From: Dipteris shenzhenensis
Taxonomy: Eukaryota > Polypodiophyta > Polypodiopsida > Gleicheniales
Assembly: GCA_047967505.1 (NCBI GenBank)
Contig: CM106538.1
Direction: 5' to 3' (one strand)
DNA length: 64,000 nucleotides
The notes under the pieces are model-generated. The model saw only the letters and a program-made list of their open reading frames with translations. It made no database searches and had not been told where the DNA came from. Below are positions 54,507 to 64,000 of the stretch, piece after piece. How positions within the stretch are numbered: the first letter of the stretch is position 1; each line of letters begins with the position of its first letter. The position numbers and the translations under genes were made by a program.

Positions 54507-55045
54507 TTATTGTTTCTCCTTTTGTCCTCCTCTAGAGCATCTGAAATGAACTCTTTCTTGGGAACAGCAGTACCTTTCTTGACCACATCGCTCCATTCCA
54601 AAATTGCAGCCTCTCCTTTCTTGATTTCCTAGGTGAATTCAGCATGTTTACCCTTCATAGTGTCTTGCAAGAATGCCAAGTCTTTTCTGAGTTTTTCGTT
54701 CTCACATTTCAGTTCATCTATGATCTTGCATCCTTCTTCTGAAGTTCCCTTTTCCACCTTGATTTGCTTCATTTGTTCCCTAATGGTGTTCATCTCCTCG
54801 TGTAGGTATGACTGAAGCTCCCCTTCATCTCCATGTGTATTTGCCCTCATCTGAGCTTCCAAGCTCTCTACCTTAGATGTAAGAAAACTACTTTTCATGT
54901 CCATATCTCACATCATATCAGTTTTCTCTTGTTCCCAGTCCTCTTTCTTGGCCTTTTCCTTCCTCCACTCTTCTTGTATTTTCCCTCCTTGCTTTTTAAA
55001 TTCAGCAAGGGTTTTGTCAACATGAGCTTTTTCAGCCAGTAAGGC
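54507..55045 (-). pseudogene. Coiled-coil protein relic
   Basis: One minus-strand frame stays protein-like from about 55045 (VALLAEKAHVDKTLAEFKKQ) through KTDMM, a TGA near 54908, then MKSSFLTSKVESLEAQMRAN and CENEKLRKDLAFLQDTMKGK. After a TAG near 54626 it continues EIKKGEAAILEWSDVVKKG to about 54510. The heptad pattern and Lys/Glu/Leu content indicate a long coiled coil. Only two stops break about 175 codons, both in one frame, so decay is mild. Flanking GA microsatellites may have cut it at both ends. I recognise no family; it could be part of a host gene or a retroelement Gag-like protein. Confidence 0.45.
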
Positions 55046-55049
55046 CACA

Positions 55050-55107
55050 TTTGAGGGGCGGGGTGGAGAGAGGGGGAGAGAGGGAGAGAGGGAGAAAGGG
55101 GCGGGGG

Positions 55108-55151
<44 letters not shown>

Positions 55152-55169
55152 CGGAGGGACGGAGGGACG

Positions 55170-55208
<39 letters not shown>

Positions 55209-55216
55209 GGGGGAGG

Positions 55217-55272
<56 letters not shown>

Positions 55273-55322
55273 AGGGGGAGAGAGAGGGAGGGGAGGGAGA
55301 GAGAGAGAGAGAGAGAGAGAGA
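55050..55322. repeat. Compound GA/GGGA microsatellite
   Basis: Purine-only DNA with long GA runs and three GGACGGA units; any Arg/Glu-rich peptide read from it is artefact. Confidence 0.95.
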
Positions 55323-55501
55323 TCTTTATTGTTTTTATTTTCTATTTTCGAACATTTTTAAATTAAATTATTATTAGGGCAATTTCCCCTTTATAAAGTG
55401 CATTACTAAGTGTCATTTTCACATTGTTAGTATTCACACTCCTACATAACCCTGCTTTCCACAGCCTTTATATTTGTCCTCCCTAGCTTCCTCCCACACT
55501 C

Positions 55502-55940
55502 ATGGCTTCCCCTAGAGAATCCTTTGACCACTTTATTTCATCAACACATTCCCATGCCTTAGCAAACCAAATTTATCCTATCTTTTGCAATCTACTCCAT
55601 CTTGAATAACACTTGAGATATTTCATTCCTATTGATAACCCCTCTTTTCAGTTTGTCAATAGACTTATCCATGGTTGGGCAATCTGTCATGACTGCTATC
55701 TCCCCTCACCAAACAGTCCCAGTGGATATTTAGAGCTCTCTTAACAAGAGTGCTAACTTCAAGAAGACTCTAGGTATGGCTATGGATAATGTCCCTCTCT
55801 CTTTCTGTGAGTATGCTATTCTCCTTCAAGATGCTTCTTCTTTCTCCTTTGATTTGATAGAGAGAGATGCAGCCCTTTCTGTTCTCCTCACAACCAGCAA
55901 GTTTGATGAGGATGTCGAACAACAGTTTAAGAATCTACTT
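55502..55940 (+). pseudogene. Unknown coding relic cut by the truncated copia copy
   Basis: From an ATG at 55502 (MASPRESFDHFISSTHSHAL), past a TAA near 55605, the frame goes on as YFIPIDNPSFQFVNRLIHGW and HDCYLPSPNSPSGYLELS. After a one-base frame change it continues MAMDNVPLSFCEYAILLQD and TSKFDEDVEQQFKNLL. The sequence then stops where copia homology begins (55941). Composition is protein-like; no domain is recognised. A Pro/Ser-rich open stretch at 58517-58723, on the other side of the copia copy, could be its continuation, but that is a guess. Confidence 0.35.
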
Positions 55941-56566
55941 CTCATGGGATACCTTCCGTACAGCTGCTAGTAACTCTGCACCTGGTGGAGTACTGAAATT
56001 TGATGATGTTGTGGGTAGCTTATTGGCCGAGAAGATTAGACGGAAGTCTATGGATGGCAACAAGCAGGATGTAGCCTTAAATGTGCAAAGGGGTAGATCA
56101 CAGTTCATGGGAAAGTCCTAAGAAAGAGAAAAGTCTCGTAGCTAGTCCACGGCACGGAACATTGAGTGTTACCACTAGGGCAAGAAGGGCCATACGAAAA
56201 AAGATTGCTACAAGTTGAAAAGAGAGCAAAAGGATAAGAAGAAGAATGCAAATTGGGGTGCAAATCAGAAGGAAGAGAGTCCAAGGGAGGACAAAGGAAA
56301 AGTGAAGATCGAGGAGATTAATGCAGTCACACATGATAGTGACAATGACATTCTCTTCATGTCTAGTTTATCTGCAAAGTTGCTTACCAGTTCAGATGAT
56401 GCATATTTTCAGGATTGGATTTTGGATTCTAGTGCTTCATTCCATGTTACTCCCCATGGGAATGGTTCTCCACTTATGATAGTGGAAAGACAGGTTGTGT
56501 GCATCTTGGAAATGACTATGCATGTGACATAGTGGGAGTAGGTGACATAAAGTTTTCTTTTGCAAA
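55941..56566 (+). pseudogene. Inverted gag/protease segment of the truncated copia copy
   Basis: Plus-strand reading gives SAPGGVLKFDDVVGSLLAEK, a damaged CCHC knuckle with a stop after CYH, and KKNANWGANQKEESPRED. It then reaches ILDSSASFHVTPH, in which the protease active site DSGA has become DSSA. It corresponds to about 47576-48200 of the intact element, reversed. Junctions: ACTT/CTCATGGG at 55941 and TGCAAA/CAATGAAC at 56566-56567. Several stops are present. Confidence 0.92.
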
Positions 56567-56611
56567 CAATGAACATAAGATTGCCTTAGTCTTCGCATCA
56601 AAATTCATCTT

Positions 56612-57136
56612 CTAAGCCTGAAGCTGGCTGAAAATAATATTGAATTCATTCAAGTGAGAAGCAATGGAGACTCCTTCCTTCATTTGCAGCTCAAACAACC
56701 TCTTCATGAGGTAAACTTTATTAGAGGCAGTTTCCTTCTCATAAGTGGCACACAATTTCTTCCACAAATCTTCTATAGTATACTCATTTACTACTGTGAA
56801 ATAAAGTGACTCTGCAAGATGAAGTCTAATAATAGACTTTGCTAATGCATCCAACTCATTCCCATCATCCTCAGACATATCTGCAAGCTTAGCTTCAATA
56901 CCTGCCAAGGGTTTAATCTACTTCTTTTGAATAAGCATATCCCTTATTTGTTCTTTCCACAAAGAAAATTTTGTCCCATTAAACTTTTTAATGCTGAAAA
57001 ACTCCTTTTCAGACATGGAAGAGGATGCCATGATGCAAATGAAGCAAAATCCCAATGCTAGTGCCTGCAAGAGAGAATCACACCAAATACCCGGTGCACC
57101 CAATATGTCTACTTTAATGAAGGATAATGTCACCAA
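56612..57136 (-). pseudogene. Gag N-terminus of the truncated copia copy
   Basis: Two open segments (57136-56918 and 56908-56612) match the first 150 or so residues of the young element's Gag: EKEFFSIKKFNGTKFSLWK, IRDMLIQKK, a stop, then AGIEAKLADMSEDDGNELDA and RLFELQMKEGVSIASHLNEF. The stop (TAG near 56915) lies where the intact copy has KQIKPL. Reading ends at the inversion junction near 56567. Confidence 0.9.
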
Positions 57137-58348
57137 AACTCAAGGCTCAAAGCATCAAAAAACGCATCTAACTCATGTGCATATACTATGCATCCATATG
57201 AGCAAATCTAGCCCAAAAGAAAATGCTAACTGCAATGGCAATCCAAAGTGCCAATAAGTGCCAAATGGTTCAAGCATAAACACCATCCATGGGCATATAC
57301 ATCAACAATATCTCATCCAAGAGAGCATAACACTATCAGTGCATTACCTGCAATGTGTCAAAGCTGTCCCTCAGCATAAAATAGCATCCATGTGCAAAGC
57401 GTCCCACAACAATGACCGCTACTGAAAATAGAACCTGAGATGTCTCAAAATATGGGCGCCATTGCATAATCGGACTCAGCAAGAAAATCTACAAATATCT
57501 CTCTTCTGCTGGAACTCCAAAATCCCAACCAATGAGTGAGAAATGGGAGTCAACACTTATCCACTGCCATGTGGCATAAATCTAAGGTTTCAAAACCTGA
57601 GAATGAAAAAGTGCATAACAGAGAGACGAAATCCAATACACAAAGATCTATAACTCTGAAAATACTCCATCGAATCGTGCAAGAGCTGACAGGTAGGGGT
57701 TTTTAGGCATCCGGAACGTAATGGGACAAAGGGTTTTGAAAACCATGGTCTCAATCACTAGGTCCAACACACAGACTGGAAAACGTTTTTGGAAACATAA
57801 CTGTTTGTAAACTCCACCGGAGTGTGAATGATGAGAACATAGAAGTTTTAAGACCTCCTGAGTCCACCGGAACTGACAAATCTGCAAATGGTTGCTCCAA
57901 ATTTGAGTTCCAACACCCAGGCAGAAAAGCAAATTTGAGTTCCAACACCCGGGCAGAAAAACGTAGAAACTGACACAGTGAGTCAGAAATCCAATGAAAT
58001 GATCCCGAATTCAAGAATGAAGGTGTTTCCAAGCTCCTAAAGTAAAATGGACACCAAAAGCAAGCAATAGTTGCCTCTATAAGTCAATACGGAGTCTTTG
58101 TTGTCAAACGGAACAGGGAAAAGCTTTTTAAAATGATTTTTTCTTTGAAAACACTTAACAGGCGCTGAAAACCACTTCACAAAACCAAAGTGACTTTCCA
58201 AAGGTTCCTTCAAGGTCTCTACGCACTCGGATGCAAGTAAAATCACCCACAATGCTTCCCACAAAGCTTCTCCTTCCTCCCACAGAGCTATTGAGCTTCC
58301 AGGCATTCACGCACGCTCAGCTAGATCACCCAAGCTCTGATACCAAGT

Positions 58349-58516
58349 TAGAGTGCTCTCAACGGAAGCAAGAATGGAAGAGGGAGAGAGAGAAAGAGAG
58401 AGCCACACAAGTTTTGGTGGGTGCAGAACACCCTAATCTTCTTTTTCATTCATATATATATGTGTTTGAGTATTATACATAACCGGGGTAAAGGCACAAT
58501 GACCATTAACCCCACA
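58349..58516 (-). repeat. LTR of the truncated copia copy
   Basis: 168 bp, homologous to the 181-bp LTRs at 44.4 and 50.1 kb but with deletions in the GA tract and scattered substitutions; its inner TG/CA edge is mutated (TTAGAGTG instead of TTGAGAGTG). Confidence 0.92.
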
Positions 58517-58723
58517 CCAGTATACTCCCCCGATACCATCTCTAACCCACCTTCTCCGACACCACCAGTTTTTCATGATACTACTTCTTCACCCCATTCA
58601 AAGCCACAACCCTCTCCCTCTAAGACCCAAATCTTGCCAACTAGGTCTGTTATCAACAAGCCAGCAAGTGGATCCGACACTTGCAATATCCTAATTCAGG
58701 GGAATGCCAACATGCCCCAGTAG
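58517..58723 (+). other. Pro/Ser-rich open stretch
   Basis: Directly after the LTR the plus strand reads PVYSPDTISNPPSPTPPVFH and KPQPSPSKTQILPTRS, ending NMPQ at a TAG. It looks like a disordered protein segment but has no start codon of its own beyond LTR sequence. It may belong to the ORF relic left of the copia copy, which the insertion would have interrupted. Confidence 0.3.
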
Positions 58724-60119
58724 TGGGTCAATCCACAATTTGGTAAGTTTGCATCTTTTCCACCGCAAATTTAGATAAACTCCTAAAAGATAGTGAATTG
58801 AATAGAATGAAATCCTCTACACATTTATGACCTTCTCTTTTCTTTTTTTTGTAGGGATCTTATAAAAATTGATACATTGTTTTATTATCTCAAAGTTAGT
58901 TGTAAATTGTAGCATGTCACTTGGAAGATGCAAAATCCTAGGTCTAGATGTTGCTTCATTTATTTAAAACTTAAATATCAAGAAATATAAGGGCTCTGAG
59001 AATCCAACAAACAAGAAAATATGATAAATGTGTATGTCTTCTGATACCATTGTATATAATATCTTATAAGACCCGATTTAGAACCCGATTTAGAAGTTGT
59101 GTGTGAGAAGAACTTTACTTGCAATGCCTTAAAGTAAACCTACCTGAGAGGCACACCCACATGCCTCAAGTTGTTTACGTTAGGAAATTGTAAGTTCATG
59201 AAATTGCAAAGTCATAAAATGACTTATATAGTGAGCATGTCACTGTGCCCCTCAAGTAGACGGCTACACGATGTTGTAGGCTTAATTTTTTAAACTACAA
59301 ATCCATATGGATTACTAAATGGCATGGAAAGGCTCTACACATTTATGACAATCTTGTTTTCATTGGTTTTATAGAGATTTTTATAAATTCTATATTCTCT
59401 ATGATCAACTATGAGACATTAAACCTAAGATTTAGCTATAGCCTGTAGTGTGCCAAATCCTACATTAAGATGGTGGTGTGAAGCCTTAAAAATGGAATAT
59501 CAAACTTATAAAAGATCAAGGAATCCAATGAGTAAGGTAAATGTGTAGAGCTAACTTTGTCATTTCCTATCTTACATGACTCCATTTGGAATTGTGGCTC
59601 AAATATGTAAACCTGTAAAATCTTGGAGCGAGGTAATTAAGAGGCATGCCAACCTACATCTCAACTAGTGGTTGCAAACCTTGCAATCTAATGATATTGC
59701 TATTTTTTTACTAGCTAATGGGCACGCCAACACTACTTGTCAAGCATTGCAAGACTCAAACCACACCTCCAAATGGACCTCCAAGAGCTCTCATATTTCT
59801 AAATATGCTAGATACAAAGTTTTATGATATTATCTTCCTCATTAGATTGGTGGATTTCTTATATTTTAAATATTTCATTTTATTAGAATAATCGCCCTCT
59901 CTAGTGGAATTCAGTGAAGTAGGAATTCAGTGGAGTAGGAACATTAGGTTAATAAACCTCAACGATCTGTTATGCATGGTATTTTGGAAAACAAGCTACA
60001 GCTACATTTGAAAATACTATAGCCCAACACTTTTAGATTTGATACAATCAAATATAGCCAATATATGATGCATAAGTGTTTCACTTCCCTATGTCATATT
60101 TATTTATGGTTATAATAGA
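58724..60119. other. Intergenic region, nothing recognised
   Basis: AT-rich, with recurrent phrases such as CTACACATTTATGAC (58815 and 59335) hinting at an old duplication. No gene. Confidence 0.45.
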
Positions 60120-60420
60120 TAATGGTGGACATGTTTCTTCAAGGAGAAAGCAAATATATTTGAGAAATTCAAGAAATTCAAAGCAGTAGTTTAAAACTAA
60201 GTAACAGAAGGATAAGATGCTAAGGATAGACAAACAAGAATACGTGTCAACTTATTTCTTTACTTTTTGCAAGGACAATGGAATCAAAAGACAATCAACT
60301 GATGTTGATGCACCACACCGAAACATAGAAAGAACAAGACAATCTCAAAGAGTACTAAGCCATGTGAAATATAAAGCAAATTATGGATTGAACTAGTTAT
60401 CGATCAAACTAGTTCAACCA
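60120..60420 (+). pseudogene. Ty1/copia integrase relic
   Basis: Plus-strand fragments FFKEKANIFEKFKKFKAVV (about 60135-60192) and, after broken sequence, YVSTYFFTFCKDNGIKRQST (60241-60300) match the copia integrase core: the F-x-K-x-K-x-x-x-F-x-x-F-K segment, then the region just after the second catalytic Asp. The Asp-containing stretch itself is destroyed by stops and a frame change. A copia RT scrap lies 1.2 kb downstream on the same strand, in the expected order, so both probably come from one decayed element. Confidence 0.7.
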
Positions 60421-60985
60421 TCCACGATCTTTGGGCTTTCAAACCATAGCATATATTGATATCGATGAAGCCAAGAAAATTGATGCCAGTGAACAAAATG
60501 TATTATCCCTGACTAACATGATCAAAGTAAGGTAGCTTACAACTTATTCGAACTAATTTTTAACTAGAACTGGGCAAGCAGTAGTGAACGGTGTCAGGCT
60601 AGGCGAGTAGAATATCGTTCCAAGCCACTGTGCTGCTTGGGTTTGGGGTTGCTTTTTATAGCATGCCACGTGGCTCAACAAGAGGATAGAAAGCGGGTTT
60701 GGTTCCACTATGCTGCTTGCCTAAAAATCTATTTTAAAACATGTAATTTTTTATTAAGAAAATTGTGGTTGGCAAATACAAAGGTTAGTATCACCACCAC
60801 TCAGACCAACTAAAATCAAGGAAACCTAAAGACATCAATAGGAAGTACAAGATGAGTTACAACTACAGTCAACCTTAGGGCCTACCTATCAAAAACAATT
60901 AGAAGAACCTACCAGTTTTCTCTTGATGACAAATAGCGCGAGAATTCGGGACCAATTAGTTGCGATGGCAGGCGGGTGCGAATGG

Positions 60986-61320
60986 TCAATTAACGAAAGT
61001 GTGAAATCGATTAACGTAAGGCAATGGCACGAAATAGCGATTAAGAAATGAAGTCAAGAAGCTTCGAATCCAAAAGCCGCGCGAGCTACTGCTCTCCAAA
61101 AAGAGCTGCAGGCTGGTATAGAGACTAGGACAGGCTGAAGTAGAGGACAAGGGGGCTATGAAAGCCTCCCAAGGACTGTGATGGGCAGCAGTGAAGAAAG
61201 GAGGAATAAAGGGGAGGAAGGGGGAGAGAGGGGGTTCGAGCGAAGAGAGAGAACAGCGCAAAGGGAAGGGTCAAAAGGCGAGCGGAGGCGAGGGCAACGA
61301 TGAAGGCGGCGCAATTAATG
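60986..61320. other. GC-richer island without a recognised gene
   Basis: More GC- and purine-rich than its surroundings, with an open 91-codon minus-strand frame rich in Ser, Pro and Phe. The composition follows from the GGA-rich plus strand and does not resemble a known protein. Confidence 0.25.
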
Positions 61321-61584
61321 TTTGCGATTAACAGTTTAATGTTGGTCCTTTTTTACTTTAGATTAATTGTGGGGGAGAAATTAATTAATAGAAAAGGTCA
61401 AAGCAAGATAGGGAGGTGTAACACTCATGAAGAGAGAACAACTAATTTATAACAATATTGCAAATCAATTCCCCCACATGGAAAACATCAATGAATGAAG
61501 AAACAGGTGCATCATACGATAGTATTAAAAGGGAATATAGAATTCAACAAATAACAAAAGCAAAATAGCTCTAAACAAATTTAC

Positions 61585-61665
61585 ATCCCCTTGGAAGATA
61601 CAAAGCCAAACTTCTTGCAAAAGGATTTGCAATTACTTTTCCACCTATGCGATAGTCATGAAAAT
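61585..61665 (+). pseudogene. Ty1/copia reverse transcriptase scrap
   Basis: The plus strand reads LGRYKAKLLAKGFAITFP, matching the conserved copia RT segment R-Y-K-A-R-L-V-A-K-G-F. Nothing further downstream is recognisable. Together with the integrase scrap at 60.1-60.4 kb it marks an old plus-strand copia element. Confidence 0.6.
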
Positions 61666-61699
61666 TTCATATTTTTTGTATAGTGGAAGTTTGCTTTAG

Positions 61700-63440
61700 G
61701 TTTAATTTACACATGCCATTCAAACACATCATAGCCTTTATGAAAGAACACAAGGATGCTTGAGAGATATGATGCATGTCGAAAAAATCGTTGTCATTGA
61801 ATTAAAAGTACAAAAAACATTATTGATGTAATAGAATGTATAAAGAGAGAGAAACCAAGGGGAGGGGGTATTTAAAGATAAAGAAAAGGGATGTATAGAT
61901 GAAAGACCTTGAATCAAAAGGGACTAGTAGGCTTGCATGAGAGTTTGGCCATCCGTCAGGCCAACATGTTACTTACAGTCCTCAATAAATTGAGTTACAA
62001 AATGCCTGAAAGAGAGCTTTGGCAATCCTTCTAGGCCAATATGCTAGTTGCAAGTTTTAATAACCTGGATGAGTGTTATATTCTAATATCATATTTGACA
62101 ACATTGAAGTACGGCAAGGTAAGGAGAGATTGATCAAACTCCCCAAAAAATGTTGATCCCATTAACCTATAAAAGTCAAGGATCGTTCGCATGACTACTC
62201 CAAGGATAACTCCATGGTAATAGGGCAATGATCACTTCCGTAGAACCCTATTGGAAGCCACAAGAAAAAAAATGTTGTTAAAGCAAACATAAGTACCTTC
62301 ATACCCAACAAGTAACAAAATCATTGTATATCCAAGATTCACAAAACAATGCATACATGATAATGGGATAGAGTTTCACATAGAAGCACTTAATGAGGAC
62401 GTACATTAGAAGAGCATCACAGCTTTTGTTTTGAAAATTATCCTTGCTTCCACCATCTCTATTCTCCCTTTATTTGTTTTCATAAATCAAGAGTGAAAAG
62501 GAATAGAATGCAAACTTCTTCATTCTAGCTTGCAAAAGAAGTCTGCTCTCCCTACTTCCGACCCTATATGCATGTGCGTGTGTGCATGCCTGCGTGTGTA
62601 TTCCCTGTTATACTACCTTGCATGCACATATGCATTTTCTTAGTCATTCTCACTTGCACATGTGCACACGCGCACATGTGCATGCATGGATGTGTGCTCC
62701 AACTTTAAGGCAACTTCCTTGTTATATTAGTCATATTTGCATCATAGAAATAAAAACATCCATTTGAAAAAGATCATCCTAGAAATGAACTGCTAATTCT
62801 GAAAGTTATCCTTACTTCCACCCTCATAAGCTAACAAGTTCTAGCTTAGTGTACCTTGAAAGGTTTCATAAGGGCACATGGTTAGTCACGCATTATTTCG
62901 AACCTGCACTAATTGACAATATTGCAACATTGGTAGATTTGCATCCAACATGGTAGCCATGCAACTTGGCAATTAGCAGATCATACAAGCTAATATGCAA
63001 ACAACCCCACTCCCACACCATCAAGTGGCACTACAGAGGACATACCAAACATTTTGTTTGTTACTTTTAATTCCAAGTCTCCATAAAATGTTCGTAGGTG
63101 TCCTCAAATTTTCAAGCATGGATTATGGATATGAAGGGTTGATGAGGGGCTGTCATGAAGCAAATACCCTGATCTTCTAGAGGTAACACAGAGATTATGG
63201 TAGTTGTGGAAAGTGGTGGTGTATTTCATTCTGTAAAAAGAGTGCTCACGCTCTCGACTTTGCTAGAACATGTGTATCATAATCCATGGTTGTAACATAC
63301 CTACTTTTCTCTACATTTATGGATCATTATTGGGTCCTATTTCTTATGACCATATGTTTACTGACCACACAATGTTTCTTCGTGCGAGTTCTTGTGACAG
63401 GACTTTACACCCAGGCCGGCTATCTTCTACAAATCCTGTG
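61700..63440. other. Intergenic region, nothing recognised
   Basis: AT-rich DNA with short spurious ORFs. It contains a 34-bp alternating purine-pyrimidine run at 62655-62688. Confidence 0.45.
62655..62688. repeat. Alternating purine-pyrimidine tract
   Basis: 34 bp of strict pyrimidine-purine alternation, including GCACATGTGC twice around ACACGC. Such DNA can adopt Z-form or a hairpin in principle. Confidence 0.8.
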
Positions 63441-63450
63441 CACATGGATA

Positions 63451-63562
63451 TTGTACAATATAGAAGCATGCTCTTATCACAGTTAATCACCATATATGCT
63501 ATCTGGCTATTTTACAATATAGAAGCATGCTCTTATCACAGTTGATCACCATATATGCTATC
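63451..63562. repeat. Two-copy tandem repeat, period 59 bp
   Basis: ACAATATAGAAGCATGCTCT starts at 63455 and 63514, both followed by TATCACAGTT, A or G, ATCACCATATATGCTATC. Confidence 0.92.
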
Positions 63563-63569
63563 TTCAGTA

Positions 63570-63715
63570 TAGCTCTTGTCACCTTCAGTGTGACCATGTG
63601 ACCTTACATGTGACTCTATCACCTTCAGAGTGATCTATCACCTTGATTGTGATTTGTAATCTTCAATATGACTTTTAGCATCTTCGGTATCATCTTCAAA
63701 ACGGTCTTGTTTACA
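63570..63715. repeat. Degenerate short tandem repeat (TCACCTTCAGTGTGA type)
   Basis: Six to seven imperfect copies, 20-25 bp apart, of a word like ATCACCTTCAGTGTGAC, each containing an imperfect inverted TCAC...GTGA. No gene is visible through the end of the window. Confidence 0.65.
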
Positions 63716-64000
63716 CCATCTACAGTAGGGTGATGGGCTATCGTTAGTCACCTCCAGTGATAGGATGTTGGAAGCTCGTGCATGAGGTGGACTTCACATT
63801 AGTGAAGCTACCAGTTGATTGACTATTTTCTACCGGATCACCCTCCACCTGATTAAATTATTACATGTCATATGAGACTGATGTCTCTTCACAATCTGCA
63901 AGGGTTTCCTAACATCCATTGGGTCTACAATACCTATGGTTTATTCCTGACACTTAATCACTCAGTTGCACATTAGTAAGCACACATCGAGGCTAAAGAA

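Larger units (their letters stand above)
55941..58516 (-). mobile_element. Truncated, internally inverted copy of the young copia family
   Basis: It contains the LTR (58349-58516), primer-binding site (about 58335-58346), leader and N-terminal gag (57136-56612) in minus orientation, as in the 44.4-50.3 kb element. The next segment, gag C-terminus to protease (55941-56566), is in plus orientation. Integrase, RT, RNase H and the other LTR are absent. Divergence from the young element is visible throughout, so it is older. Confidence 0.92.

Noticed and set aside
55051-55377. Arg/Glu-rich 108-codon ORF
   Set aside because: It is a direct reading of a GA/GGGA microsatellite.
60986-61261. Ser/Pro-rich 91-codon ORF as a gene
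   Set aside because: Its composition is explained by a purine-rich plus strand; no domain, homologous context or promoter is visible.

Overview
The window is plant nuclear DNA and is dominated by retrotransposons. The evidence is two long pentatricopeptide-repeat (PPR) genes of the plant organelle RNA-processing type, Ty1/copia and Ty3/gypsy elements primed from initiator tRNA-Met-like sites, GT-AG introns, and an interstitial satellite built on the plant telomere motif TTTAGGG. Low gene density, layered nested elements and large PLS-type PPR genes suggest a big-genome land plant. A fern or other non-seed vascular plant is my best guess from PPR style, but nothing here proves the taxon.

Layout. 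0-4.3 kb: an intact single-exon PPR gene (1206-4232, +). 4.3-9.6 kb: AT-rich intergenic DNA with a weak gag-like relic and small tandem repeats. 9.6-11.2 kb: two broken coding regions pointing away from each other. 11.9-24.1 kb: a decayed Ty3/gypsy element on the minus strand, split between its gag-pol linker and protease by a decayed copia element (about 15.59-20.53 kb, +). 24.8-26.2 kb: a small 1.45-kb LTR element with gag-like residue only. 26.7-29.4 kb: a second copia gag/PBS/LTR relic joined to a gypsy leader/LTR fragment, flanked by a 190-bp direct repeat. 30.65-32.48 kb: a second PPR gene whose 5' end needs a short in-frame intron to be read. 33-38 kb: a mosaic of LTR pieces, including a 1.34-kb gypsy LTR and an inverted partial copy of it, ending in a partial duplicate of the PPR gene's 3' flank. 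38.1-43.3 kb: the most unusual unit, an array of about 17 near-perfect palindromes (TACCTCGATCGAGGTA) directly upstream of a TATA box, followed by a split gene with a 2.4-kb AT-rich intron and a RING-H2 domain, now carrying several frame breaks. 43.9-51.0 kb: a roughly 177-bp satellite with TTTAGGG-like runs, interrupted by a young, nearly intact copia element (44383-50284, minus) with two identical 181-bp LTRs. 51-58.7 kb: a small unknown coding fragment, a copia gag fragment, a LINE reverse-transcriptase relic, GA/CT microsatellites, a coiled-coil relic and a truncated, internally inverted copy of the young copia family. 58.7-64 kb: AT-rich DNA with copia integrase and RT scraps and short tandem repeats.

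The only plausible working host genes are the two PPR genes, both ending after the last PPR motifs without an E/DYW deaminase domain. The RING unit may be a decayed host gene or the cargo of an unrecognised mobile element. The 44.4-50.3 kb copia element is the only retroelement that looks recently mobile. All identifications come from reading motifs by eye; no database search was possible.
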